Assembly (NCBI GenBank): GCA_002383605.1
Contig: DFYK01000079.1
Location: 28,784-43,214 of the forward strand
Direction: 5' to 3'
Origin: Proteiniphilum sp. UBA4084
Lineage (GTDB): Bacteria; Bacteroidota; Bacteroidia; Bacteroidales; Dysgonomonadaceae
DNA: 14,431 nt
Of this stretch, positions 6,827-14,431 are shown in pieces. The notes under the pieces were generated by a model. The model was not told the origin of the DNA, did no database searches, and saw nothing but the letters and a program-made list of their open reading frames with translations. Position numbers and translations under genes: made by a program. Numbering within the stretch: the first letter of the stretch is position 1; the number at the start of each line of letters is the position of its first letter.

Positions 6827-9316
6827 ATGATGTATATGAATCCATTCAAAATAGACACGGCAGGCGGAGAAGATTCCGAAGGGAACATTATTTCCTTTAT
6901 TGCCAGCGACTTTGTCGATGGCAACACAGATATAGATGAAACACATCTAAAGGAACTACTGCCCATACTTCCCCTGCGAAACACCATTGTTTTTCCGGGA
7001 AGTACATTACCCATCTCGGTGGGCAGAAAGAAGTCGCTCGCTCTGATCAAGTCGCTCGGCAAGAAACAACGCTATATCGGACTGGTATGTCAAAAGGACA
7101 CAAACATAGAAAATCCAGACCAGGAGGACCTTTACAGCATCGGCGTCATTGCCGAGGTGATTCGTGTGATTGAACTGGCCGACAACAATTACAGCATCAT
7201 CGTACAGGCAAAAAAACGTTTTGAGTGGTTCGAGCTGATACAGACCGACCCTTTCATCAAGGCGACTTATAAATTGCGGGACTATGACAGGGTGGCGAAG
7301 GATGACAAGGAATTCAAAGCAATCCTCGACTCCATCCGCGATGCAATGCTGCACATGTTACATCTGCTGGGCGAACCGCCGAAAGAACTGATACAAACCA
7401 TCAGCAACGAATCGTTCTCCGATATGCTCATCAGCTACTGTGGCACGAACCTCCCCATCGACAGCAGGGAAAAGCAGGAGGTGCTGGCAATCAACGACGA
7501 AAAAGAACAAGCCTACCGTCTGCTGATGATTCTCAACCGGGAGTCGCAGATATTGGAGCTGAAGATGAACATCCAGCTAAAAACGCGCGAGGATCTGAAC
7601 CAGCAGCAAAAGGAATACTTCCTGCAACAGCAGATTAAGACCATCCAGGAAGAACTGGGCGGTAATACACAGCAGATTGAAATAGATGAGTTCCGGAAGA
7701 AGGCAAAAGACAAACGATGGAGCGCCGAAGTGGCAGAAACTTTCGAGAAGGAAATACAAAAGCTGGAACGGCTGAATCCGCAGTCGCCCGATTACTCTGT
7801 GCAGTTCGGTTATCTTCAGACGATCCTGGAGTTGCCCTGGAACGAATATTCAAAAGACAATTTCAACCTGAAAAATGCCCAGAAAGTTCTGGACAGGGAT
7901 CATTTCGGGATGGAAAAGGTAAAGGAGCGCATCATCGAGCACCTGGCGGTATTAAAACTGAAAGGCGATTTAAAGTCGCCCATCCTCTGTCTGTACGGCC
8001 CTCCGGGTGTCGGCAAAACCTCACTCGGCAAGTCCGTTGCCGAGGCGCTAAACCGCAAGTATGTGCGGGTGTCGCTGGGCGGACTACATGATGAAGCCGA
8101 AATCCGCGGTCACCGACGCACCTACATCGGCGCCATCCCGGGGCGTATCATCCAGAACATCCAGAAAGCCGGCACCTCGAACCCGGTGTTCGTGCTGGAT
8201 GAGGTGGACAAGATCGGGAATGATTTTCGGGGTGATCCCTCATCGGCCTTGCTGGAGGTGCTTGACCCGGAGCAAAATATGGCATTTCACGACAACTACC
8301 TCTCCATCGATTACGATCTGTCGAAGGTGCTCTTCATTGCCACGGCGAATAATCTGAACACCATTCCACAGCCGTTACTCGACCGCATGGAACTGATCAA
8401 TGTGGGCGGCTACATCACGGAAGAAAAAGTGGAAATTGCATATCGTCACCTTGTCCCCAAGGAACTTGACAACCATGGCATAAAGAAAGGTAGTTTTGTC
8501 ATTCCCAAGCCTGTGCTGCAAAAAGTCATTGAGCACTATACCCGTGAGTCTGGCGTGCGCGAACTGAACAAGAAGATTGCCAAAGTAATGCGCAGGGTGG
8601 CCCGCAGGATCGCCTCCGACGAGTCTTATCCGAAATCACTGAAGATTTCCGATCTGAAAGAATACCTCGGCCCGGAGGAGTTCTCAAGAGAACGGTATCA
8701 GGGCAATGAATATGCCGGCGTGGTGACCGGCCTTGCCTGGACAGCGGTGGGCGGTGAGATTCTTTTTGTGGAAAGCTCACTCAGCAAGGGCAAAGGTTCT
8801 AAATTAACCCTTACAGGCAACCTGGGTGAGGTGATGAAAGAATCAGCGATGCTGGCCATGGAATATATCCATTCGCATGCGCAGGAACTGGATATCGATC
8901 CCGATATATTTGAGAACTGGAATACACACATCCATGTTCCCGAAGGAGCCATCCCAAAAGACGGGCCTTCTGCCGGTATAACAATGATCACGTCACTGGC
9001 CTCCATCTACACGCAACGCAAAGTACGCCCCAACCTGGCCATGACCGGTGAAATTACCTTGCGGGGCAAAGTGCTTCCCGTGGGTGGCATTCGTGAGAAA
9101 ATACTCGCTGCAAAACGGGCGGAAATAACCGACATCATTCTCTGTAAAGAAAACCGGAAAGATATTGATGAAATCAAGGCCGAGTACCTGGAAGGGCTTA
9201 CTTTTCATTACGTAAGCGACGTGAAGGAGGTGATAGATCTGGCATTGCTGAAGGAAAAAGTAGCAAATCCCAGGAATTTCAGTACGGAGAAGCAAAAAGA
9301 CAATTTAGCAGTGTAA
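6827..9316 (+). CDS. lon: ATP-dependent protease Lon
   Basis: This encodes a cytoplasmic AAA+ serine protease that degrades misfolded and specific regulatory proteins. From the ATG at 6827 the product has 829 residues. It has an acidic N-terminal extension (about 1-40), then the Lon N-terminal substrate-binding domain beginning [16 protein letters not shown] coiled-coil linker covers about 235-320. Walker A is GPPGVGKTS at 391-399, Walker B FVLDEVD near 455-461, and the protease domain carries catalytic S715 in PKDGPSAG and K758 in GGIREKIL, 43 residues apart as in E. coli. The frame opens at a TTG (6812), but ATGs at 6827, 6830 and 6836 are better starts, and a purine-rich GAAGAAG precedes 6827. 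It converges on the exchanger gene across a strong terminator. Confidence 0.97.
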   Translation: MMYMNPFKIDTAGGEDSEGNIISFIASDFVDGNTDIDETHLKELLPILPLRNTIVFPGSTLPISVGRKKSLALIKSLGKKQRYIGLVCQKDTNIENPDQEDLYSIGVIAEVIRVIELADNNYSIIVQAKKRFEWFELIQTDPFIKATYKLRDYDRVAKDDKEFKAILDSIRDAMLHMLHLLGEPPKELIQTISNESFSDMLISYCGTNLPIDSREKQEVLAINDEKEQAYRLLMILNRESQILELKMNIQLKTREDLNQQQKEYFLQQQIKTIQEELGGNTQQIEIDEFRKKAKDKRWSAEVAETFEKEIQKLERLNPQSPDYSVQFGYLQTILELPWNEYSKDNFNLKNAQKVLDRDHFGMEKVKERIIEHLAVLKLKGDLKSPILCLYGPPGVGKTSLGKSVAEALNRKYVRVSLGGLHDEAEIRGHRRTYIGAIPGRIIQNIQKAGTSNPVFVLDEVDKIGNDFRGDPSSALLEVLDPEQNMAFHDNYLSIDYDLSKVLFIATANNLNTIPQPLLDRMELINVGGYITEEKVEIAYRHLVPKELDNHGIKKGSFVIPKPVLQKVIEHYTRESGVRELNKKIAKVMRRVARRIASDESYPKSLKISDLKEYLGPEEFSRERYQGNEYAGVVTGLAWTAVGGEILFVESSLSKGKGSKLTLTGNLGEVMKESAMLAMEYIHSHAQELDIDPDIFENWNTHIHVPEGAIPKDGPSAGITMITSLASIYTQRKVRPNLAMTGEITLRGKVLPVGGIREKILAAKRAEITDIILCKENRKDIDEIKAEYLEGLTFHYVSDVKEVIDLALLKEKVANPRNFSTEKQKDNLAV

Positions 9317-9331
9317 ATCACTGTAAAACGT

Positions 9332-9384
9332 AAAAAAAGAGATGTCCGGGTAGTTATGCAACTACATGGGCATCTTCTTTTTTT
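9332..9384. terminator. Long bidirectional terminator between convergent lon and the exchanger gene
   Basis: A seven-A run and GAGATGTCC pair with GGGCATCTTC and a seven-T run (one bulged base). Inside, a perfect 6-bp hairpin GTAGTT/AACTAC closes an ATGC loop. It begins 16 bases after the lon stop and overlaps the last two bases of the opposing gene's stop codon. With T runs at the 3' side on both strands it can end both transcripts. Confidence 0.9.
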
Positions 9385-10315
9385 AAGCTGCGGCAATTTT
9401 AATAAAAAAATAAATCAGGTAAAATGCAATAAATGCAGCACCCTGCCACCGTTTGATGCGTGATCCGGCTTTCATAAACAACCACAAGAGGAGACTGATT
9501 CCAATCATAAACAGACCGTCGACATAATTGATCTCCGGTGTACTGATGGGCTGAATAAGCCCGGCAACACCCAAAATGAGAAGGACATTAAATATGTTGG
9601 AGCCTACCACGTTGCCAATGGCAATATCGGACCGCTTTTTAATTGCTGCCACCACCGAAGTTGCCAATTCGGGCATACTCGTACCGACAGCCACAATGGT
9701 GAGCCCGATCATGGCTTCCGACATTCCCAGCCGCCCTGCAATCAGCGTGGCATTCACCACCAAAAGATCGGAACCATATACCAGTGCCAGAAGCCCCACA
9801 CCGATAAACAGGATATCGAGGGCCCAGTGTTTGGTCTGTTTGATTTCCTCCTCCTCTTCTTCGACCGTTGTATTTTTTTTTGAAATAAACAACAGATAGG
9901 AAATATAGGAAAGTAACAGCAGGATAAATATCAGTGCCTCCACGTGTGAAATTTTATAATCCAAAAACATCAGAAAAAACAGTAAAGCCGCGAAAATCAT
10001 CACTGGAACATCCAGCTTCAACAGTTGCCGCTTTACCGCCAAAGGGTAAATTAATGCTGACATACCCAGAATGATGCCTATATTAAAAAAGTTAGACCCG
10101 AGCACGTTTCCGATGGAAATTGCACTCTGGCCGCTCATCGCTGCTTTTACACTGACAACCAGTTCCGGCATGCTGGTACCGATCGACACAATGGTCAATC
10201 CGATGACCAGCGGACTTATTCCAATCCGTTTTGCCAATGAGGCCGCCCCAGATACCAATCCTTCAGCTCCGTAATAAAGAATAACCAGTGAAACCAATAA
10301 CCAAACAATCTCCAT
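9383..10315 (-). CDS. CaCA family Na+/Ca2+ (or K+) exchanger, YrbG-like
   Basis: This 310-residue inner membrane antiporter has about ten hydrophobic segments and the internal duplication typical of the Ca2+:cation antiporter family. The first alpha repeat has GTSMPE at 46-51 and GNVLGSN at 69-75. The second has GTSMPE at 211-216 and GNVVGSN at 234-240. The two halves are joined by a cytoplasmic loop with six consecutive Glu (152-157 region). The acidic residues in the GTSMPE motifs are the expected ion ligands. I start at the ATG at 10315 (MEIVWLLVSL). The open frame extends to a GTG at 10366, but that codon overlaps the -7 promoter element, so the extra 17 residues are unlikely. The exchanged ion pair is not decided by the sequence. 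Confidence 0.92.
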   Translation of the reverse strand: MEIVWLLVSLVILYYGAEGLVSGAASLAKRIGISPLVIGLTIVSIGTSMPELVVSVKAAMSGQSAISIGNVLGSNFFNIGIILGMSALIYPLAVKRQLLKLDVPVMIFAALLFFLMFLDYKISHVEALIFILLLLSYISYLLFISKKNTTVEEEEEEIKQTKHWALDILFIGVGLLALVYGSDLLVVNATLIAGRLGMSEAMIGLTIVAVGTSMPELATSVVAAIKKRSDIAIGNVVGSNIFNVLLILGVAGLIQPISTPEINYVDGLFMIGISLLLWLFMKAGSRIKRWQGAAFIAFYLIYFFIKIAAA

Positions 10316-10365
10316 TATATTTTGGGGTTTAAATAATATTTCAGAAAACAATCTTTTAGCGGGCA

Positions 10366-10373
10366 CAAAGATA
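10366..10373 (-). promoter_or_regulatory. Candidate -7 promoter element for the CaCA exchanger gene
   Basis: The minus strand reads TATCTTTG, an exact TAnnTTTG match, 50 bases upstream of the ATG at 10315. Transcription would begin at about 10360, downstream of the alternative GTG codon, which fixes the start choice. The -33 region falls within the T-rich side of the preceding terminator and has no clear TTTG. Confidence 0.55.
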
Positions 10374-10386
10374 CTTATTTGCTATA

Positions 10387-10418
10387 AAAAAACCTCTTTC
10401 ATCAGAAAGAGGTTTTTT
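10387..10418. terminator. Rho-independent terminator of the ECF sigma factor gene
   Basis: A perfect 14-bp inverted repeat has arms AAAAAACCTCTTTC (10387-10400) and GAAAGAGGTTTTTT (10405-10418) around an ATCA loop. It starts 20 bases after the sigma factor stop codon on the minus strand and ends its transcript before the exchanger promoter. Confidence 0.95.
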
Positions 10419-10438
10419 GTCTTATTGGGCAATGAATT

Positions 10439-10957
10439 TCATTCCGCGAAAAACCGGAAATCTTTCAACATCTCCTGCAACCTTTTGCGAGCAAAAAATA
10501 TTCTGCTTTTAACGGTTCCAATGGGCAGCTCCAGGTGCTTTGCAATTTCTTCGTATTTGAAGCCGGATACATGCATGGAAAAAGGCACTTTGTACTCATC
10601 GGTAAAACTGTTGATCGCCTTGTTGATCTCCTTGATGGTGTAAGCGCCGTCCGGTGTATCAAAACCGGAGTCCTGCGGGAGGTTCAAATGATAGAGATTT
10701 TCTGTTTTGTCGATGACGGTCTGGCTTCTGACGATTTTTCGATAGTTGTTTACAAAAATATTATGCATGATGGTGAACACCCATCCCTTGAAGTTCACAT
10801 TTTCATAATATTTTTCCCTGTTATCCAATACACGAAGCGTTGTTTCCTGCAACAAATCTTTGGCTTCTTCTCTATCGGCAGTCAATGTTAAAGCGAAATT
10901 GAACATATTGTCCTGCAAGCTTAAAAGCTGTTTTTCGAAAGAAATCTTTGTCTTCAT
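10439..10957 (-). CDS. ECF-type RNA polymerase sigma factor (sigma-70 family)
   Basis: This 172-residue protein is a two-domain ECF sigma factor. Region 2 covers about residues 11-77, with the -10 recognition and core-binding segment DLLQETTLRVLDN and the helix WVFTIMHNIFVNNYRK. Region 4 covers about 112-161, with a helix-turn-helix KYEEIAKHLELPIGTVKSRIFFARKRL that would read the -35 element. Length and layout are normal for the group. There is no anti-sigma gene beside it: downstream is a terminator, and upstream is the divergent htpG. It therefore looks like a single-gene unit, possibly controlled at transcription or by protein stability. Close relatives are conserved across Bacteroidales in my recollection. 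Its regulon cannot be told from this window. Confidence 0.93.
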   Translation of the reverse strand: MKTKISFEKQLLSLQDNMFNFALTLTADREEAKDLLQETTLRVLDNREKYYENVNFKGWVFTIMHNIFVNNYRKIVRSQTVIDKTENLYHLNLPQDSGFDTPDGAYTIKEINKAINSFTDEYKVPFSMHVSGFKYEEIAKHLELPIGTVKSRIFFARKRLQEMLKDFRFFAE

Positions 10958-10986
10958 AAGCGTGACTTTTAAAATTGTGTTACATG

Positions 10987-11015
10987 CAAATATAACGAGA
11001 TAAATTCAATCCAAA
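10987..11015 (-). promoter_or_regulatory. Promoter of the ECF sigma factor gene (TTTG-N17-TATATTTG)
   Basis: On the minus strand a TTTG (11012-11015) and a TATATTTG (10987-10994) are separated by 17 bases. This is the best full match to the Bacteroidota housekeeping promoter in the window. It is 30 bases upstream of the ATG at 10957, giving a leader of roughly 22 bases. Confidence 0.65.
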
Positions 11016-11135
11016 AGATGATTGCCACGTAAAAACGATTAATGATTGTTAATAAAAAATGATTTGAAATTTCCTATCTGATTTTCAGTAAATTAATTGA
11101 ACAAAACCGAATAAAAGCAGGGATTGATTCACCAT

Positions 11136-11168
11136 AAATAGTATCGATATGTTTTCGGCATACTATTT
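11136..11168. promoter_or_regulatory. 9-bp inverted repeat upstream of htpG, candidate operator
   Basis: AAATAGTAT (11136-11144) and ATACTATTT (11160-11168) are perfect arms around a 15-base spacer. The right arm runs into TACTATTTG, which resembles a -7 element with one extra base, 55 bases upstream of the htpG ATG. The symmetry and position fit a protein binding site controlling htpG. It is not CIRCE (TTAGCACTC-N9-GAGTGCTAA). The rest of the 266-base divergent region (10958-11223) holds the sigma factor promoter and otherwise featureless AT-rich sequence. Confidence 0.45.
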
Positions 11169-11223
11169 GCAGAAACATTTTCGGGCCGACAGCCTGACAA
11201 CATTAAAATTAAACTGATTATAT

Positions 11224-13119
11224 ATGGTACAAAAAGGACAGATCGGGGTAACGACAGACAATATTTTCCCCATCATTAAAAAGTTTTTATACAGCGATCA
11301 CGAGATCTTTTTGCGTGAAATCGTATCCAACGCAGTTGATGCCACCCAAAAGATCCGGACTCTCTCCGGTGCGGGTGAATTTAAAAGCGAACTGGGGGAT
11401 CTTTCGGTGAGGGTATCCATCAACCAAAAAAAGAAGACCCTCACCATATCCGACCGGGGTATCGGCATGACGGCTGAAGAGGTAGACAAATACATCAATC
11501 AGATCGCTCTCTCTTCGGCCAACGATTTTCTGGATCAGTACAAAGACAACACAAATGCCATCATCGGCCACTTCGGACTCGGTTTTTACTCCTCCTTCAT
11601 GGTATCGAAGAAGGTGGAGATCGTGACAAAGTCGTACAAAGAGGAGGCTTCCGCCGTAAAATGGTCGTGTGACGGTTCGCCTGATTTCACCATGGAAGAG
11701 GTGGATAAAACAGATCGCGGCACCGACATCATTCTCTACATCGACGATGAGAACAAAGAATTCCTGGAAAAGGAGAAGATCGACTCGCTGTTAAAAAAAT
11801 ATTGCCGGTTCCTACCCGTCCCGGTTGTCTTTGGCAAAAAACAGGAGTGGAAGGATGGCAACTATGTCGACACCGATGAAGATAATGTGATCAACGACAC
11901 GGCCCCTCTCTGGAAACAGAAACCAGCCGGTCTGAAGGAGGAGGATTATCTGAAATTCTACCGGGAGCTCTATCCCTTATCAATGATGGAAGAGCCCATG
12001 TTCTGGATTCATCTGAACGTGGATTATCCATTCAACCTTACCGGCATCCTCTACTTCCCGAAAATAAAGAACAACCTCGACCTGCAACGCAATAAAATCC
12101 AGCTCTACAGCAACCAGGTCTTTGTGACCGACTCGGTTGAAGGAATTGTTCCCGAGTTTCTCACACTATTGCACGGTGTGATCGACTCGCCCGACATTCC
12201 GCTGAACGTGTCCCGCTCCTACCTGCAGAGCGACCAGAACGTGAAGAAGATATCAGGCCACATCACCAAGAAGGTGGCCGACAAGCTGGAAGAACTTTTC
12301 AAGAAAGAACGGGCTCAATTTGAGCAGAAATGGGACAGCCTGAAGCTGTTTATCGCCTATGGGATGCTCTCGGAGGAGAAGTTCTACGACAAGGCAGTTA
12401 AATTCGCGTTGCTGAAAAACAGCGACGACAAATATTTCACCCTCGACGAGTATAAATCGCTGATTGAAGGAGCACAGACCGATAAAAACGGGGATCTCAT
12501 CTGCCTTTATGCAGGCGACCGGGAAACGCAGTTTGCACACATCGACGCAGCCAAGGAGAAGGGTTATGATGTGCTGCTGATGGACGGTCAGCTTGACGTA
12601 CACTGGATGGGATTGCTGGAGCAGAAGCAGGGCAAAACCCGGTTTGTGCGGGTGGACAGCGACACCGTGGAACACCTGATCGAAAAAGAGGAAAAAGAAA
12701 ATGTCACGCTCACCGACAAACAGAAAGAGATGGTGACCGAAGCGGTGAAATCGCAGTTGCCACCAATGGAAAAAACCGAATTCAGTGTCGACTTAAAATC
12801 GCTGGGAGAAGCATCAAGACCAATACAGATTACCCAAAATGAGTTCTCCCGCCGCATGAAGGAGATGGCAGCCATGCAGCAACAGATGGCTTTTTATGGT
12901 GAGATGCCAGACACATACCAGGTTGTGCTGAATGTGGAGCACCCGCTCATCAGGCAACTCATTACCGAGAGCGAAAACAAGGAAAAAGAGGAACTGATCG
13001 CGCAGGCATCATCCGATGGGAAGCTCAAACAGATGGTCGACCTGGCGCTGCTCTCAAGTGGCCTGCTGAAAGGGGAGGCATTAAGCAATTTCGTGAAACG
13101 CGGCTTCGAAATGATCTGA
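11224..13119 (+). CDS. htpG: Molecular chaperone HtpG (Hsp90)
   Basis: This encodes a 631-residue bacterial Hsp90, an ATP-dependent dimeric chaperone in the cytoplasm. The GHKL ATPase domain is complete: FLREIVSNAVDA with E32, N36 and D39, DRGIGM at 77-82, and the lid-glycine segment GHFGLGFYSSF at 115-125. The middle domain shows FWIHLNVDYPFNLTGILYFP, NKIQLYSNQVFVTD and the catalytic-loop segment NVSRSYLQ. The C-terminal dimerisation part ends GLLKGEALSNFVKRGFEMI. Compared with the roughly 680-residue HtpG I recall from Bacteroides and Porphyromonas, the charged insertion near the C terminus is reduced to a short Glu/Lys stretch (LITESENKEKEELIAQ). The ATG at 11224 has no Shine-Dalgarno, as is usual in the phylum. 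coaA follows after four bases. Confidence 0.96.
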   Translation: MVQKGQIGVTTDNIFPIIKKFLYSDHEIFLREIVSNAVDATQKIRTLSGAGEFKSELGDLSVRVSINQKKKTLTISDRGIGMTAEEVDKYINQIALSSANDFLDQYKDNTNAIIGHFGLGFYSSFMVSKKVEIVTKSYKEEASAVKWSCDGSPDFTMEEVDKTDRGTDIILYIDDENKEFLEKEKIDSLLKKYCRFLPVPVVFGKKQEWKDGNYVDTDEDNVINDTAPLWKQKPAGLKEEDYLKFYRELYPLSMMEEPMFWIHLNVDYPFNLTGILYFPKIKNNLDLQRNKIQLYSNQVFVTDSVEGIVPEFLTLLHGVIDSPDIPLNVSRSYLQSDQNVKKISGHITKKVADKLEELFKKERAQFEQKWDSLKLFIAYGMLSEEKFYDKAVKFALLKNSDDKYFTLDEYKSLIEGAQTDKNGDLICLYAGDRETQFAHIDAAKEKGYDVLLMDGQLDVHWMGLLEQKQGKTRFVRVDSDTVEHLIEKEEKENVTLTDKQKEMVTEAVKSQLPPMEKTEFSVDLKSLGEASRPIQITQNEFSRRMKEMAAMQQQMAFYGEMPDTYQVVLNVEHPLIRQLITESENKEKEELIAQASSDGKLKQMVDLALLSSGLLKGEALSNFVKRGFEMI

Positions 13120-13123
13120 CACG

Positions 13124-14074
13124 ATGAACAAAGCCTACGAGGTTACCTACTCTCCCTTTCGTGCATTCACCCGCGAAGAATGGCGAAAGCTGGAAGAGCA
13201 CCCCATGTTTCCCGTTTCAGACATTGATCTCACGGCATTGCAGGCGCTCAACGAACCCCTCACACCGGAGGAGGTGGAAGACATCTACATCCCGATGATC
13301 CGGTTGCTGCAGATACACCTCACCCACTACCGCAATTTGCACAACGAAAGGGATCAGTTTTTCAACAACCCCAGTAAACCCATTCCATACATCATTGGTA
13401 TTGCGGGGAGTGTGGCAGCAGGGAAGAGCACCACGGCGCGCGTTCTTCAGAAGCTGCTCTCCATGACGCCGGGACAGCCAAAGGTAGAGCTTATCACGAC
13501 CGACGGTTTTTTATATCCCAATGCCGAACTGGAACGACGGGGAATATTGAACAAAAAAGGTTTCCCGGAGAGTTACGATGCCAAACGACTGCTGTCGTTC
13601 CTTGCCGCTGCAAAATCGGGCAAAGATTTACTGGAGGTACCCCGTTACTCGCATTTGTATTACGATGTGATCCCCGACAGCATCCAGGCTATTGAGCGAC
13701 CCGACATCCTGATCGTGGAAGGAATCAACGTGCTGCAGGTCACCTCGAATAATAAAATGCGCCGCCGTGTCTTCGTATCCGACTTTTTTGATTTTTCCAT
13801 TTATGTGGATGCCAGCGAGCGAAACCTGCGCAACTGGTATCTGGATCGCTTCAAGAAGCTGCAGCAGACTGCCTTTCAGGATCCGGAGTCTTATTTCCAT
13901 CAATATGCATCCTATCCGGAGAAGAAATTAATGAAGTTTGCCAACGAGGTATGGGAGGAGATCAACCTGCTGAACCTGGAAGAAAACATACTCCCCACCC
14001 GCTTCCGTGCCGATCTGATCCTGGAAAAGGGGGAATGTCATTTTGTCAGGGGCGTCCGCATCCGGAAAATTTAA
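13124..14074 (+). CDS. coaA: Pantothenate kinase, type I (CoaA)
   Basis: This 316-residue cytoplasmic enzyme phosphorylates pantothenate, the first and usually rate-limiting step of coenzyme A synthesis. The length equals that of E. coli CoaA and the motifs fall at the same positions. The P loop GSVAAGKST is at 95-103 with K101. R106 is in TTARVLQ, the residue tied to CoA feedback in E. coli. TTDGF has D127, YSHLYYD has H177, and R243 is in YLDRFKK. The segments VFVSDFFDFSIYVDA and NILPTRFRADLIL also match the family. It begins four bases after the htpG stop without its own Shine-Dalgarno, so it is probably translated from the htpG mRNA. Many Bacteroidota instead use type III CoaX, so a type I enzyme here is notable. 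Retained R106 suggests inhibition by CoA. Confidence 0.95.
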   Translation: MNKAYEVTYSPFRAFTREEWRKLEEHPMFPVSDIDLTALQALNEPLTPEEVEDIYIPMIRLLQIHLTHYRNLHNERDQFFNNPSKPIPYIIGIAGSVAAGKSTTARVLQKLLSMTPGQPKVELITTDGFLYPNAELERRGILNKKGFPESYDAKRLLSFLAAAKSGKDLLEVPRYSHLYYDVIPDSIQAIERPDILIVEGINVLQVTSNNKMRRRVFVSDFFDFSIYVDASERNLRNWYLDRFKKLQQTAFQDPESYFHQYASYPEKKLMKFANEVWEEINLLNLEENILPTRFRADLILEKGECHFVRGVRIRKI

Positions 14075-14151
14075 CGTTAAAATCTGCGATCTGTCATCTC
14101 ACGGGCTTTCATCAGCCTTTGGTTTGTCCGGAAAAAATGTTCCTGAAAAAA

Positions 14152-14182
14152 TTGCATTTTTGAAATAAAGTTTTTATCTTTG
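14152..14182 (+). promoter_or_regulatory. Promoter of greA (TTG-N20-TATCTTTG)
   Basis: TTG (14152-14154) and TATCTTTG (14175-14182) are separated by 20 bases, a good match to the Bacteroidota housekeeping promoter. Transcription would start near 14189, giving a greA leader of about 90 bases. No strong terminator separates it from coaA, so read-through from htpG-coaA is possible. Confidence 0.65.
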
Positions 14183-14209
14183 TGGCAATTACATCATGGA
14201 AAGAGGGGG

Positions 14210-14247
14210 TTCCGGTCTTAATAGAGAGGCCGGAATTCTTTTCTTTG
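14210..14247 (+). terminator. Terminator-like hairpin in the greA leader, possible attenuator
   Basis: TTCCGGTCTT (14210-14219) pairs with GAGGCCGGAA (14226-14235), giving a 10-bp stem with two G-T wobbles and a six-base loop. It is followed directly by TTCTTTTCTTT. It lies downstream of the predicted greA promoter and upstream of the ATG, so it would form in the leader RNA. It could end coaA read-through, attenuate greA, or both. The T tract is broken by two C residues, so termination may be partial. Confidence 0.55.
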
Positions 14248-14280
14248 TGTAGTGTATTCACCACTAAACAAGCATTAATT

Positions 14281-14431
14281 ATGGCAGTAACTTACATGAC
14301 CGAAGAGGGCCTTCGGAAATTGAAAGAAGAATTGATTGAGATGGAATCTGTGCAGCGGCCCGAGATATCGCGACAGATCGCGGAGGCAAGAGACAAGGGT
14401 GACCTGTCGGAAAATGCCGAGTACGATGCCG
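14281..14431 (+). CDS. greA: Transcription elongation factor GreA, 5' part only
   Basis: The first 50 codons of GreA are present; the gene runs off the end of the window. GreA enters the RNA polymerase secondary channel and stimulates cleavage of backtracked RNA. The N-terminal coiled-coil hairpin is recognisable from [16 protein letters not shown]. The tip loop [11 protein letters not shown] carries D41 and E44, the acidic pair that positions the catalytic metal, at the same numbers as in E. coli. The ATG at 14281 is preceded by AT-rich leader sequence without a Shine-Dalgarno. The family is usually about 155-160 residues, so roughly two thirds is missing here. Confidence 0.95.
   Translation, partial: MAVTYMTEEGLRKLKEELIEMESVQRPEISRQIAEARDKGDLSENAEYDA

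Noticed and set aside
11136..11168. CIRCE heat-shock operator upstream of htpG
   Set aside because: The arms (AAATAGTAT) and the 15-base spacer do not match the CIRCE consensus TTAGCACTC-N9-GAGTGCTAA.
1..14431. CRISPR arrays, insertion sequences, integrases or phage genes
   Set aside because: No regularly spaced direct repeats, transposase or recombinase motifs or terminal inverted repeats were seen. A tRNA gene at one edge is a common integration site, but no integrase gene lies next to it within the window.

Overview
The window is a stretch of a Bacteroidota (Bacteroidales) chromosome. The evidence is agreement with families typical of that phylum (a TonB with two proline runs, a Bacteroidales-type HtpG, an ECF sigma factor, a TrmN6-type methyltransferase), AT-rich translation starts with almost no Shine-Dalgarno sequences, and repeated copies of the phylum's -7 promoter element TAnnTTTG upstream of genes. 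Placement within Bacteroidales (Dysgonomonadaceae or Porphyromonadaceae-like) is a guess. No insertion sequence, integrase, CRISPR array or phage gene was seen, and no gene-free stretch exceeds 300 bases.

Layout. Positions 1-64 hold the 5' part of a tRNA-Ser(GGA) on the minus strand. Next, also minus, is a compact group transcribed ispA-like prenyl synthase, then an unknown 230-residue protein, then tatD (2661 down to 196). The gene pairs are separated by 16 bases and by a one-base stop/start overlap. A strong hairpin terminator (2684-2718) separates this group from tonB (minus), followed by hpt (minus) and a secreted sialidase (minus). Each of these has its own TAnnTTTG element upstream. A tRNA m6A methyltransferase gene (minus) diverges from lon (plus). 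lon converges on a CaCA-type Na+/Ca2+ exchanger gene (minus), with a long two-way terminator between them. Beyond another perfect terminator lies an ECF sigma factor gene (minus), divergent from htpG (plus) across 266 bases. htpG is followed after four bases by coaA, a type I pantothenate kinase. The window ends inside greA (plus), which has a good promoter and a terminator-like hairpin in its leader.

How the genes fit together. Most are housekeeping genes: protein quality control (lon, htpG), transcript cleavage (greA), RNA modification (trmN6), purine salvage (hpt), isoprenoid and CoA synthesis (ispA-like, coaA), and energy transduction to the outer membrane (tonB). The sialidase is the one clearly accessory function and stands alone, without other sialic acid genes. 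I did not find a clearly new multi-gene system. The observations most worth checking are regulatory: the hairpin in the greA leader, the 9-bp inverted repeat upstream of htpG, and the short inverted repeats at the sialidase and trmN6/lon promoters. Two gene-level points are also worth a look: a type I CoaA in this phylum and the uncharacterised protein between ispA and tatD.
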